64,000 nucleotides of DNA from Rubripirellula amarantea. GTDB taxonomy: Bacteria; Planctomycetota; Planctomycetia; Pirellulales; Pirellulaceae. The DNA lies in the NCBI RefSeq assembly GCF_007859865.1, contig NZ_SJPI01000003.1:248001-312000 (forward strand), written 5' to 3'. Positions 1 to 12,926 of the stretch are shown piece after piece (the stretch's first letter is position 1; every line of letters starts with the position of its first letter). The position numbers and the translations under genes are program-made. The notes under the pieces are model-generated. The model did not search any database. It worked only from the letters and a program-made list of their open reading frames with translations, and had not been told where the DNA came from.

Positions 1-3000
1 TCCTGCCCCGCTGAAATCCAATAACGTCGTTGAAGGGCTTTGACATTTGCATCCCCGTTGGTACGACCATCAATTCGATAATCAACGATCAATTCGCCCG
101 TCGGCCCAATCGGTTGCGACCAACGTCGAAGATCCGACTCGGTCATGATACGCCCTTGATCTCCACCGACTCGAACAACGCTCAAATTGATTTCTGAATC
201 GACGCTCAAATTGGCCATGAAGACCACGGGGATCTTCATGCGATATCGAGTCCAGCCTTCGATGGACTCTTTCGCCGGTCGCAGCGTTACTCGCAAACGG
301 AACGATTGGCCAGTTGGCAGCGTGATCAACGTGTGCCCCGTCGCCGAGGCTTCGTAACGGACAATTCGATTGCTGTCTCCTCGGCTCAATTCTCCGATCA
401 ACTCTATTCGCGAAACGTTGGCAACCTCGATAGGCAACTCAACTTGATTCAAACCGACGGGTGTCGTCGGAAGGCGAATGGCATAGTCGGCCTCAATCAC
501 AGTCTCGCGAATGGGGCTTTCAACAAGTTTGGGATCGCCAATGCTAAGGGTGTATTGCGCCGAAACGAGATCAGCTTTTTGAACCGGAAGCCGTTGCTGA
601 CTCGGAAACAATTGGTCTTTCAAATACTGCGGAACATAGACCATGTCTCCTGAACGCTTTCCTTCTTCATCGACGGGCACTAACACCGTCACCGGGCGGG
701 CGGCCTTCGCGGCATTGGTCTCTGAAGTCAACTGGCACCAAGCGGAATCTGTGCAGAGTGCCGAAAAAATGATTGCGCCCATGACGCGAAAGATTGAAGC
801 CCACGACAAGTCGGTGGAAGCGTCGTCGGAATTGGGCGTATTCGAAGCCGGGTATCCATCGGAAGCATCAGTAGTCATGCCTCCATCTAGCAGCGTACCT
901 CGCTGAGTCCACGAACGAGCCGAAACGAGTAACGAAGCGGCGACAGTCGGCACAAGCAACCAACCGATCAATGGAAACCGCCATGCCCACCATAGAACCA
1001 AGATCGCGACCAAAGTGGTAAACCACATCGCAACAATCCAAATTGAACGTTGCATCATGAACCAAGTCGCAGTAAACGTGGCAATAGCAAGCAGCCATCC
1101 AAACGCGAGCGAGGTGTCGCGTCGGATCAGTGTAATTTTCATTCCTGGTTCAACTTCGACACCACTGACCAACTGATTGGTGCGAAACGCCCGGACTTGG
1201 CTGCTTTTGAGAATCGACAACGGGGCAAATGAATCAGTCGATGAGATCAATTGGTAGTCGCGTCTTAAGACGGCTGCTTTCACATCGACCAAGGGAATAC
1301 GAACTCTGCGTAGCCAACTGGAACTGAACTGGCTGCGTTCCCAAGTCACGCGGACGACTTCAGGCGATGGCGAGGTTACATCTTCACGCGGCGGAAGCAC
1401 GATGGGAAGCTGCGATATCGACAACAAATCGACGCCGACTCCATCTCGGGTGATCGACGTCAATTGCAAACTTGGTTCATAGTCGATCACCAAAGGTTTT
1501 GAAACGGTGACTTGGTAGGTAGCTTCAACACGATCGCTACCGCGGCTCGATGCCACCATGCGAATCTGTTCATGCGCAACTAAGTTCGGTGCGGTATCAG
1601 TGTCCATGTGAGCGACGGTCAACAGCATCTTCTCAGTCGACTCATACCTTAGTCGTGTCCCGGTAAATGCCTCGACTCGCTTGCTCGCATCATCGGTCGC
1701 TGGCCCCGGTGAAGGGGGAACCTGATACGGCGACGGGATCATCTGAATCAAGGGATTCTTGGAAAGCACATCAATGCCTGGTCCAATCCAAACCTCGCTT
1801 TGTATGCTTGTTGCTTCAGGCGCAATCGGCAACTCAAGCGTGGTACGAGCTGCCGAGTAACGCCGGCGTGCGATCAACGATGCCGTTCGCAAATCAAGGT
1901 CCAAGACGTTGATTCTGTAAGTGTCAGCATCATCCTCGGTTGTGACCTCGACCTGCGATGTTGGCAAACTAGTGCTCGGTTCACCGTCTTCGTTGGTAAT
2001 CGACCATTGATACTCGGGCAATGATCTGGAGCTTCCCGTACGAACCAGCAAACGTTCTAGTGAACGTCCAGACGTGGTCACCTTCAGCGTCAGTTCTTCG
2101 TAGAATTCACCGTTGCGGTATTCCAGTCGAGTCGCCAATGCAGCACCGTAATCAACGCTGGGGGTTGCCAATCGCACCGCGGGCGTCTGTCGATCGTTGG
2201 GACGAAAAAACAAAGTGTTACGATTTAAGCCACCAAAGAACGCCGACTCTCGCTCACTGAGTGTCGACTTATTGACTCGACTGCGATCCAAGATTGCTTC
2301 GCCACTCCAATTCATATCGCTCGGTGGCTGAATCGCTGCAACCACCGGATTAGATACTGCGTCGATTCGGGCTAACCAGAGCGAGGGCAAGTCAATCGAA
2401 CTTCCCTTCATGTTGACGCCGCGCGAGGCACTGAGCTCGACAATCAGAAACCATTTTTTCTCACGAACGGTGGGATTTGGATTAAGAGGTTGAATGGCAT
2501 CGGCATCCGGCACCGTGATTGGCTCATCAGGCGATTCAGGCTTATCGCCACCGGCATCCACTTCACGTTGGATCAAGTCAGCAAATTCAGGCCAAACCCA
2601 AAAGCCACGGACCGCTTCATTGACTGAGGGAAGTTCGATGGTCCGTCCCGATGTAGGTAAAGAGATACTCTGTAGGTCCCAACCAGGCTGCACTTTCATC
2701 TGTACCGGCGTGATTCGCTCTGGATCAACTTGTATTTCGACCCTTGCGATTCCATTGAGCGAGGTATCGCGTGCTTCAAAACGCAACCACGTTGCCGACG
2801 AGCGAAAAACGGGCTCCTCAGCCAATTGCAATCGCGACCATGCGTACGGGTTCTTAGCCGCACGCCTGCCACGTCGAAGAGGTTCTTTTCGTGTAAACTC
2901 GCTATCGTCTTGCTTGACCGCGGGTAAGGCTGCTCGTTCCAAAGCCTCTGGATCCAGTACGTAAGATGGCCCCGATGCACTATGAGTTTCAAAACGTCCC

Positions 3001-4451
3001 GAGACGGCCTGCGTGACCTGTGTCCACCCGGGAGGCATCGCCCACTCGATCAAACTCAAGGGCCGTGCAATCATCAAACGCACTTCATCCAACACTGAAG
3101 CATTGACCACCTTTCCTTGATCCCACTGTGGCATCGGAAGGTCACAAAATTCGTTCCAAGATGACTGGCCGATGACTGCAACACTGACAAGGGGCCGTCG
3201 TGGGTCTATGACCCCTGGCGGAGGAATGATTGTCAAATCTTGAACTTTCAGAACACCCGAGTCTGTAACCAGTTCATCAACGACGGTGGTTTCAAACGCG
3301 GCATCTGATGCGTTAACTTTGATCGAGGTGATGTTCGACCCGGCAATCCGCAGCGACGGCAATTTCAAATCGACTGGCAAGCTCAATTCCATCCGCTGAA
3401 CCCAAAAGAGTCCGGACGGTTCGACGTTGTATTCCATCTTCGTACGACGAATTACCATCGAACGCTCGACTTGATCCAGGTCCGACCGGTGGGTTTCAAA
3501 GCGTACCGTAGACAGACCGCCTGCATCGACCTCATACCAACGTCGTTTGCCCTCCAACGATTGCGAAATATCGCCAGCGTCGCTGGGTGGTCCCGGACGC
3601 GAACGCAACACTCCATCAAGTGCAATCAACTCCATCGTTTCGGGAACCGAGAGCACGAAACGAGTTTGACCGGTGCGAGGAATGCGAAGTTCGAATTGAT
3701 GCCCTCGCGCGGTGGGCTTGCCGTGAAGTTGCCAATCAAAGTCCACGCGTGTTCTGGACGCTTCCGCAGATTCAAATTCGGCATACAGCTCGCCATCTGG
3801 TCGCGCAATCAAACGAGGAATCGTCGACGGGTCACCACTTCGCTTGACATCAGAAAGTTGAATTGCAAAGTTGACACGTCCTAGCGATCTTCGAATCAAA
3901 CCTTCGCGGAGCGATTCGATGTCAATCGAGCTTCGGCGACTGACCATGGTGTCACGATCAATGTCGATCCAATACTCAGCCGATCGCAAATGACTTGAAT
4001 TTTCGTCGGCCGTTGCCTCCCGCCACCGATCAATCGCCTTCTTCAGACTGTCGATAGAGATCGGCCAGTAGCTTTCGGGAATGACTTCAATCATTTGACC
4101 AGGAAATATCCCCATCGGCTCGATGGTCCTACCGTCTGGCAATCGCGTTGGAAATTCTTCCAGTGGCTCTGGTATGTTAGCTTCGTCGATCGCTTCTGAA
4201 TCACGGGCACTTTCGACCGTGTCATCCGACTGAGCTTCTTTCTCATCAATAGAAGGTTCGGGTTCCGGATCGACAGGTTCGACCGAATCGTCGTTGGTCA
4301 TCGACGATTGTTCGCCCTGCGGCTCGCCGTCTTGCGCATGCGATGCGACTGGCGACATCGTAAGCAACATCACTGCACTTAGACCACCAATCCACACGAC
4401 ACTTCGCATGAGAGATTGGACTAGCGATATTGAATGACTGACAAATTTCAT
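1..4451 (-). CDS. Giant exported protein, partial (C-terminus beyond the window)
   Basis: The frame is open on the minus strand from an ATG at 4451 to the left edge, giving about 1,480 residues with no stop in the window. The N-terminus MKFVSHSISLVQSLMRSV is followed by a hydrophobic stretch ending near SPVASHAQDG, which looks like a signal peptide. An acidic linker follows (EPVDPEPEPSIDEKEAQ). The rest is mostly beta-prone sequence without catalytic motifs that I recognise. Hydrophobic segments encoded around 900-1130 could be membrane spans, and a second region follows them. The start lies 4 nt after the stop of the upstream 1,211-residue exported protein, so the two are probably translationally coupled. 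I do not recognise the family. Similar very large envelope proteins are common in Planctomycetes; the role is unknown. Confidence 0.8.
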   Translation of the reverse strand, partial: MKFVSHSISLVQSLMRSVVWIGGLSAVMLLTMSPVASHAQDGEPQGEQSSMTNDDSVEPVDPEPEPSIDEKEAQSDDTVESARDSEAIDEANIPEPLEEFPTRLPDGRTIEPMGIFPGQMIEVIPESYWPISIDSLKKAIDRWREATADENSSHLRSAEYWIDIDRDTMVSRRSSIDIESLREGLIRRSLGRVNFAIQLSDVKRSGDPSTIPRLIARPDGELYAEFESAEASRTRVDFDWQLHGKPTARGHQFELRIPRTGQTRFVLSVPETMELIALDGVLRSRPGPPSDAGDISQSLEGKRRWYEVDAGGLSTVRFETHRSDLDQVERSMVIRRTKMEYNVEPSGLFWVQRMELSLPVDLKLPSLRIAGSNITSIKVNASDAAFETTVVDELVTDSGVLKVQDLTIIPPPGVIDPRRPLVSVAVIGQSSWNEFCDLPMPQWDQGKVVNASVLDEVRLMIARPLSLIEWAMPPGWTQVTQAVSGRFETHSASGPSYVLDPEALERAALPAVKQDDSEFTRKEPLRRGRRAAKNPYAWSRLQLAEEPVFRSSATWLRFEARDTSLNGIARVEIQVDPERITPVQMKVQPGWDLQSISLPTSGRTIELPSVNEAVRGFWVWPEFADLIQREVDAGGDKPESPDEPITVPDADAIQPLNPNPTVREKKWFLIVELSASRGVNMKGSSIDLPSLWLARIDAVSNPVVAAIQPPSDMNWSGEAILDRSRVNKSTLSERESAFFGGLNRNTLFFRPNDRQTPAVRLATPSVDYGAALATRLEYRNGEFYEELTLKVTTSGRSLERLLVRTGSSRSLPEYQWSITNEDGEPSTSLPTSQVEVTTEDDADTYRINVLDLDLRTASLIARRRYSAARTTLELPIAPEATSIQSEVWIGPGIDVLSKNPLIQMIPSPYQVPPSPGPATDDASKRVEAFTGTRLRYESTEKMLLTVAHMDTDTAPNLVAHEQIRMVASSRGSDRVEATYQVTVSKPLVIDYEPSLQLTSITRDGVGVDLLSISQLPIVLPPREDVTSPSPEVVRVTWERSQFSSSWLRRVRIPLVDVKAAVLRRDYQLISSTDSFAPLSILKSSQVRAFRTNQLVSGVEVEPGMKITLIRRDTSLAFGWLLAIATFTATWFMMQRSIWIVAMWFTTLVAILVLWWAWRFPLIGWLLVPTVAASLLVSARSWTQRGTLLDGGMTTDASDGYPASNTPNSDDASTDLSWASIFRVMGAIIFSALCTDSAWCQLTSETNAAKAARPVTVLVPVDEEGKRSGDMVYVPQYLKDQLFPSQQRLPVQKADLVSAQYTLSIGDPKLVESPIRETVIEADYAIRLPTTPVGLNQVELPIEVANVSRIELIGELSRGDSNRIVRYEASATGHTLITLPTGQSFRLRVTLRPAKESIEGWTRYRMKIPVVFMANLSVDSEINLSVVRVGGDQGRIMTESDLRRWSQPIGPTGELIVDYRIDGRTNGDANVKALQRRYWISAGQ

Positions 4452-4455
4452 CGGG

Positions 4456-7400
4456 TCACCTCGTCCCCGAACCGCTCTGCCGCGCCGAACCACCCTGTGA
4501 GCCTGATGATTCTCCTAAGTCCGATGGTCTGTTGGGAATCCTATCGCCTGAATGGCTACCTCGATCGGCCACCGGTTCTCGATGACGAGGCTGTCCTTCA
4601 AGGCTTGGAACCGTATGTCGATGTGACGATGGATTCAGCGAATGAGTTTCAGCCAAACCAGCAAGTTCTGCGTTTGCTTCTACGACGGGCCGAGTGTCAA
4701 ACTCACGTGAACGCGAGCTCGATCGGCCTTGGAAAATCCGACCTCCTTCTGCCGGTGACACGAGAGCTCGAATGGCGATCATCACGATCACCAACACCAG
4801 CGAAATGGTAGCGAACTGCCCTACTAAGACAGCAGCATCCGTTGCGACAATTAACAAACCCGCGAACGCAATCGCCGCTACAACACCAGCGAGTGGATGT
4901 CTTGAGGCGGGCCAATACGTTAGCACCACCGAAACCAATAAAATAACACTGCCGACGATCAACCACAGCAAAGTCCGCGAGATAAGCACGACTTCGAAGG
5001 AGGGGAGGTCAGATCCCACATACAAGTAGCGCGTTCCTGGTAACGCAGCATTGGGAACCGCGGTCGGGCTTGCCGTTAACGCTTGATCATTCAATACGGG
5101 CTCGCGAAAAAGCTCCCACTTATCAAAACGCCATTCCATCGCTCGGCCCACCGTGGGTGATGCCCAGATCACATGGCTGTCCGATGGTGCGATTAGTTGC
5201 CAATACACTCGGCCGATTCCAACCGGCAACTTCATCAAGGGAGTTATCGTTGCCGTCCACGCTGAGGTGTCGCGAGCGACCCAAATTCGCAAATCCAAGT
5301 GATGCACCGATGCGTCGCCGGGAAGTGAGATGGTTAACGTCTTGTCGCGACCGTTTACGTTTACGTTCTGACCGTCTAGAAATGCTTCGACCGTGATGTC
5401 TTCCAAGCTGTCACTGACTGCCGCAAGGGATGGCAACGAAATTTGAATCTCGTCACCGCCTTGAATGGACGCTAATAGTTGCTCATACCGAGTGCGAGTG
5501 GTTACGGCCGAACGCAAGACTGCTCGCTGAACGTACCGTTCATCCTTTCGTGACAATCTCGGCTGCAGACGCAATCGAACGGGATCCCGCGGAATCGAAT
5601 CAAGAGTCAGACGAGTCAAATTGCGATCGTCTGACTTGCTTCCATTGGGAAAATCTAGTGGCACCCATTGGGAAGTTTGATTGCCTTGCAACCGCAATTC
5701 AATTGTGCCGCGGAGTGTCACGTCGGCAATTGCGGGCCTCGGCAACATCAACGTGTAAGGCAGAATCATTCTTGACGAGGTCCCCAGACTTCCTTCATGT
5801 CGCCATCGAATGCGAGTAGTGCCACGGCCCAACCGGTCGCTGATCAAGTCGTACATGTCGTCGGATCGCTGTTGCAACTTGCCCGGCACCCCATCGATCG
5901 TGACCGTCCAACCTTGATCAGTGGCCGCGTTCGTTGAATCAAATGGTAACAGCGAATCATCGGCAAGCTCGGTTATCGCATTTAGCGTCGAGCTTTCCGG
6001 TTGAGATGAATCAAGTTCGGGCGATGTCGCATTCCGCTCGGCATCTTCCGAACGCGTCGCGCCGGGAATTCGAATCGGTAGGCTGCCACCCAAGTCCAAT
6101 GGCGAAGTGACTTCCCAATCGACGGTTGTGACAGCTTGGCTACCATCTACTTCAATATTCATCCCCGCCGATAGCGTGATGCGAGGCGGCTGATCGATCA
6201 GGTTCCCCGCTACAATCGCCGTGCTTTCAGTGTTCGGCAGACGAAATCGACTGACCATAGCGTCACTAGATTGTGCGGGGTCCTCAGGCGTAATCCGAGT
6301 CAAGCCTTCCGACGCTTCTAGATCAACGACCAACAACGAACGTCCGGCCCCAACGATCGTCAGATTGGCATCTCGGATCAGGACATCGTTGCCCGTTGCT
6401 ACAACTCTTGGTACGGGAAATTGGATCGCCCCGAGGTCTTGCCCCATCGGTAATTTGGCGAGCACTTTTATCGAAAAACTACTTTCGGTACCGGTCATCC
6501 CCAGCTCGATGATTCGCAACGTTTCAGATGTGAAGTACTCGAGTTGCTCTCCCGTTCCGACTCGCTCGACGGAAAGGATTTGCCACGAAGCGTCATCGAG
6601 CCTCAGGCGTCCATCGTTCGCTGGACCACTGACATCGATGATCATTTCAAGTAACGCTTGCGATTGCTCGATGGTGACTGTCGACTGACTGGTCAAACGC
6701 AAGCGACGTTCGTTGGCAGATAACCAAATCGGCAATTCAAAGGAACCACGATCAAACCGAAACTGATACTGACGCTGCGATACGCTTTCTTCTGGGTTCT
6801 CGATCGCTGCACTGCGAATCCATGGCCGGGCTTTCCAACGTAAGCGATAGTCGTCTGCGATCTGAACGGTTAGTTCTCCCCTGTGTCGAATCGCGTCCAT
6901 CACTTCGGGAACACGTAGGAGCAAAGGATCCTTCGAGGTCGCGTTTTCGCCCGCAAGCTGTAAATCGAAGTTAAGGTCAATCCGCGGCTGGCGTTCTTCG
7001 ATAGGAATTTCGACCTCGTAGATTTCGCCGATTCCGGATTCCGCTGCGTCTGATTCTTCCGACAGAGGAATGAACTCTACGGTTTGCCCACCCGTTCCCA
7101 ACGTCGGCAGGTCGAGCACGACTGATCCCTTGGGCAACCTGACTCGCATACGTTCAACAGACCCTTTGACGTTGCGAACCGTCAAGCGTACTTCTACGAT
7201 CGGTGAATCCTGGGGCGAATCCCATTGCATCACGACGCGACTTTCCACCTCTAAGGAATCAACCTCGCCATCCACTCGCCGAGGCTTACCCCACATTAAT
7301 GTGAAGCTACCACCACTACTGTCGACGGATAACTTGGTCGACTTCTTGTCGACGGTGGTCGACTGAATCGTTTCATCTCCATGTCCCACCACTTCGCCAA

Positions 7401-8091
7401 CGCTGTCGCCATCGTCGGTCAGGATATCGACGCGAGAGGACACTTCGGGTAAACGAAAATCAATTGATCGAGCTGAACTCGATTGAACTCTGGTGGAAAC
7501 CTTCATCTTGATCGTTGCGTCACATCGGGAGTCACAACGAACCAAGATTTGATGACCTGAACCATCCTCGGCCACCGTCATGTAGTATTCTGCGATCCCG
7601 CTTACATCCGGTGGGGCGATGCGGTGAAAGTTGTTCATCCTTAATGGGATCGTGACAAAGCGACCGCCGGTCGCATCGATCGTCAACTTGATTGTGACTT
7701 CCATTTCCGCGCGAAGTCCGAAGACAGTACCGCTTACTTGCAGCGACTCGAATGCGTATCGACCGCTAGTCGATTCGACCCCGTTGTCGAGGTTCTGGAG
7801 TCGTTCGAATTCCTCCCAGCTCAATCCCGGCATAATGACGCGGTTCTTGGCTTCGTTTAAAAACAAGAAACCTTTGATCGGAATTTCGCCGCCCTGATCG
7901 TCGAACACTTCGGTGGACGGTGTCGTCCCTGGCGGCTGAGCCAAAGCCGTACCGACAGGTTGCCCCACTAGAATCACAACCAAGAGCGGCAACAACCAAA
8001 ACCGATTCATGAACACTCGCAGACGTAGAGCCATTTCGGTTCGCATTCGTTGCGAGCTTTCAATTGGATCGAATGAGTGGATGGATCGCAT
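4456..8091 (-). CDS. Large exported or envelope protein of unknown function
   Basis: A 1,211-residue protein. A signal peptide is clear if translation starts at the internal Met20 (about 8034) or Met28 (about 8010): the stretch FWLLPLLVVILVGQ ends at an A-L-A-Q site. The body is long and beta-rich. Near the C-terminus (about residues 1070-1140) there are two or three strong hydrophobic segments (for example LLWLIVGSVILLVSVVL), followed by a polar Ser/Arg/Gly-rich tail. This predicts an exported domain anchored near its C-terminus. I see no enzymatic motif. The stop lies 4 nt before the ATG of the next, even larger exported protein, which suggests a shared envelope complex. The most 5' start was kept because no ribosome-binding site decides between the candidates. 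Confidence 0.8.
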   Translation of the reverse strand: MRSIHSFDPIESSQRMRTEMALRLRVFMNRFWLLPLLVVILVGQPVGTALAQPPGTTPSTEVFDDQGGEIPIKGFLFLNEAKNRVIMPGLSWEEFERLQNLDNGVESTSGRYAFESLQVSGTVFGLRAEMEVTIKLTIDATGGRFVTIPLRMNNFHRIAPPDVSGIAEYYMTVAEDGSGHQILVRCDSRCDATIKMKVSTRVQSSSARSIDFRLPEVSSRVDILTDDGDSVGEVVGHGDETIQSTTVDKKSTKLSVDSSGGSFTLMWGKPRRVDGEVDSLEVESRVVMQWDSPQDSPIVEVRLTVRNVKGSVERMRVRLPKGSVVLDLPTLGTGGQTVEFIPLSEESDAAESGIGEIYEVEIPIEERQPRIDLNFDLQLAGENATSKDPLLLRVPEVMDAIRHRGELTVQIADDYRLRWKARPWIRSAAIENPEESVSQRQYQFRFDRGSFELPIWLSANERRLRLTSQSTVTIEQSQALLEMIIDVSGPANDGRLRLDDASWQILSVERVGTGEQLEYFTSETLRIIELGMTGTESSFSIKVLAKLPMGQDLGAIQFPVPRVVATGNDVLIRDANLTIVGAGRSLLVVDLEASEGLTRITPEDPAQSSDAMVSRFRLPNTESTAIVAGNLIDQPPRITLSAGMNIEVDGSQAVTTVDWEVTSPLDLGGSLPIRIPGATRSEDAERNATSPELDSSQPESSTLNAITELADDSLLPFDSTNAATDQGWTVTIDGVPGKLQQRSDDMYDLISDRLGRGTTRIRWRHEGSLGTSSRMILPYTLMLPRPAIADVTLRGTIELRLQGNQTSQWVPLDFPNGSKSDDRNLTRLTLDSIPRDPVRLRLQPRLSRKDERYVQRAVLRSAVTTRTRYEQLLASIQGGDEIQISLPSLAAVSDSLEDITVEAFLDGQNVNVNGRDKTLTISLPGDASVHHLDLRIWVARDTSAWTATITPLMKLPVGIGRVYWQLIAPSDSHVIWASPTVGRAMEWRFDKWELFREPVLNDQALTASPTAVPNAALPGTRYLYVGSDLPSFEVVLISRTLLWLIVGSVILLVSVVLTYWPASRHPLAGVVAAIAFAGLLIVATDAAVLVGQFATISLVLVIVMIAIRALVSPAEGGRIFQGRSSSRSREFDTRPVVEANAELAGLAETHSLNPSSHRHTVPSLEGQPRHREPVADRGSHSGDRIPNRPSDLGESSGSQGGSARQSGSGTR

Positions 8092-8343
8092 AACGACAGA
8101 GTATCTGCGTGAGGCGGCTCAGTGGAAATGCGAAAACCACCCGTCGGTAGACGAGGCAACGTTGCAAATGAGCGAGCCAGATGAGATGAAGGAGAAAAGA
8201 ATAGCAGTTGACCATCCTGCCATCCCACTTAGTCTACGCAAAGTCCGTAATCCGCAAAGCCAAAACACGAGTGGATAGCCCGTAATTGGTGCTGATATAA
8301 CCGTCAGAATGCAAATTTCGGATGCAATCGGACGTCAAGGGGA

Positions 8344-10362
8344 TCAGTGCGCTTCCGCAGCCAGCGCATCGTGCCGTTTTTGAATGGAAACCAATCTCGT
8401 CGCCACTTGGTCGTGAGTCTGTTTGGCTGCCCCCGCCGCAGCAATCGCAGCGTCAAGTTGCTGCTTCAAAGGCGGCAACCCTTCCGCCAACTTTGTTGCC
8501 TCGGACTTCAGCGATTCACTTCGAGCTTGGGCAGCAGCAATTTTCTGAGTCGTCGCGTTGCGGGCACGTCTCTTCGCCGCGAGAGCCAAAAGGTGATCAC
8601 CCAACGCTTGCTCGGCAACGGCCAATGCTTCAATGTTCTCAGGCTTCAATTGCCCTTCGACATCCGACTTCGACTTCACACGTGCGGCGATCAAGGAATC
8701 CTGCAGGTCACGCGACTGAGACGTAAGTTGAGGCAACAGACCATCGATCGCCTGCAGCTCTGCCGTAGCAGTCGTGACCTCATCGCTAGCGGCCTTAGCC
8801 AGGTTGTTCTTGTCAGCAATCTGCTTTTCCAATGTCGCGATTGGAACCTTGGCTGCCTCTACCGCTGCTTGAGCTGCTTGCATCGCGGACTGTAACGGAT
8901 TGAGTTCCGATTGAACCGACGCTAGTACTTTCTTGACCTCTTCCAATCGTTCCTGCGTGGTGGGCGGATTTGCGGCCAATGGAGTACGTTTGGCCGGATC
9001 ATCCGTGTCGGCGATAAATATCTGGCCCGTCCAGTCGCCATAGACTACCGCTTTTCCATCATGCGTGATCTCGACTTCCAAAACGTCTTCCGCCATGGGT
9101 TGAAAATCTTTAGCGTGGCCGCCATCGGCGTTCCACAACTTGGCTTTATTGTCGGCACTGCCTGTAACGAGTCGACCTTGATGGTCGAACGACACATCCA
9201 TCACCGCGCCACCATTGACGTTGATAGACTTGATCGCCTTGCCTTGGTTCATTTCCCAAAGCTTGACGGTGCCGTCGGCACTGCAACTGGCCAATACGTT
9301 CGAATCGTCACGCCAAGACAATCCATGAATCGCACCCTTGTGATCGGTCAGGTCCAGATACAAACGCCCAGTTTCGGACTCCCATACACATAGTCCACCA
9401 CTACGATCGCCCGACGCTACCAGCACGCCGTCGGGACTGTACGCAACCGCATAGATCCAATCGGTATGTTTCTTGAGATCGAAAAGCTTCGATCCATCGG
9501 TTGCGTCGTAGATGCGAAGCATCTTTTTGGGACCACCCAAAGCAATGCGATTCATCGCATCGTTCGCATCACCATCGAAAACCGTATCAAGCTCGTCGCC
9601 GACCACCGCCACTCGCTCGCCGGACTTTACATTGTAGACCGCCACGATGCCGTTAACGCTATGCTCGCCACCGCCAGCAATCAAGAACGATCCGTCACGG
9701 CTGAAACGAAGCGATTGAGCAACACCTTCGTCAAACGGAAGAATGCCGAGCAACTGATGGTTGTCGGTGTGGTAAAGAAGAATCTGTTTCTGACCAGCGA
9801 TTGCAACAAGCGGCGCCCAAGGACTGGTCGCGATCGCGGACGTCGCCGCTGGACGCGACGTAACTACTAACGTTTTTTGGGGGACGGAATCCGGCATAGC
9901 TCCACCACCTTCTGGCCTACCGCCACCGGTAGCAACAAAGGCGAGCGCATTCTTTTTCTTTTCTTTAGCCTTGGAACCATTGTTCTCCAACGCACCATTT
10001 TCAATCCACTTGCGAACCAGTTCTAACTGTTCAGCTGGAATCTTGTCCTGGTTCGGCGGCATCACAGGCGTGTCGTCGTGGTTAATCAACTGCCATAACC
10101 GACTGCCTTCGTAATCGCCGTCATCAAACACGACCTCGCCGCTGGCACCACCTTCAATCACCGAATTGAAACTATCAAGCGCAAGTCCACCTTTCTTTTC
10201 ACCTTGATGGTGACATGACGAACAGTGCTGCCGAAAAATCGGTTGCACGTGTTCTTCAAACGTGATCTTCGGCTGAGTGGATTCTTCGGCAGTGACGAGC
10301 GTCGGGAACGCCGCCATCAACGCACCAACGAAGACGCGATGCCAAAAAGTTGAATTATTCAT
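8344..10362 (-). CDS. Exported cytochrome c-domain protein with WD40 repeats and coiled coil
   Basis: A 672-residue protein with an N-terminal signal peptide (to about residue 25, TLVTAEE). A haem-binding CxxCH follows (C47-S-S-C50-H51), embedded in the planctomycete-type cytochrome c context PIFRQHCSSCHH and GGLALDSF. Residues about 180-460 hold WD40 repeats, visible as GHSVNGIVAVYN, DGVLVASGDRSGGLCVWE and DGTVKLWEM. The C-terminal third (about 465-665) is Ala/Gln/Lys/Glu-rich with heptad character and should form a long coiled coil. It follows the DUF1549/DUF1553 gene by 11 nt on the same strand, so the two are very likely co-transcribed. The haem site suggests periplasmic redox or assembly work; the substrate is unknown. 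Confidence 0.88.
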   Translation of the reverse strand: MNNSTFWHRVFVGALMAAFPTLVTAEESTQPKITFEEHVQPIFRQHCSSCHHQGEKKGGLALDSFNSVIEGGASGEVVFDDGDYEGSRLWQLINHDDTPVMPPNQDKIPAEQLELVRKWIENGALENNGSKAKEKKKNALAFVATGGGRPEGGGAMPDSVPQKTLVVTSRPAATSAIATSPWAPLVAIAGQKQILLYHTDNHQLLGILPFDEGVAQSLRFSRDGSFLIAGGGEHSVNGIVAVYNVKSGERVAVVGDELDTVFDGDANDAMNRIALGGPKKMLRIYDATDGSKLFDLKKHTDWIYAVAYSPDGVLVASGDRSGGLCVWESETGRLYLDLTDHKGAIHGLSWRDDSNVLASCSADGTVKLWEMNQGKAIKSINVNGGAVMDVSFDHQGRLVTGSADNKAKLWNADGGHAKDFQPMAEDVLEVEITHDGKAVVYGDWTGQIFIADTDDPAKRTPLAANPPTTQERLEEVKKVLASVQSELNPLQSAMQAAQAAVEAAKVPIATLEKQIADKNNLAKAASDEVTTATAELQAIDGLLPQLTSQSRDLQDSLIAARVKSKSDVEGQLKPENIEALAVAEQALGDHLLALAAKRRARNATTQKIAAAQARSESLKSEATKLAEGLPPLKQQLDAAIAAAGAAKQTHDQVATRLVSIQKRHDALAAEAH

Positions 10363-10373
10363 GGTGCAAGTGA

Positions 10374-12925
<2,552 letters not shown>

Positions 12926-12926
<1 letters not shown>

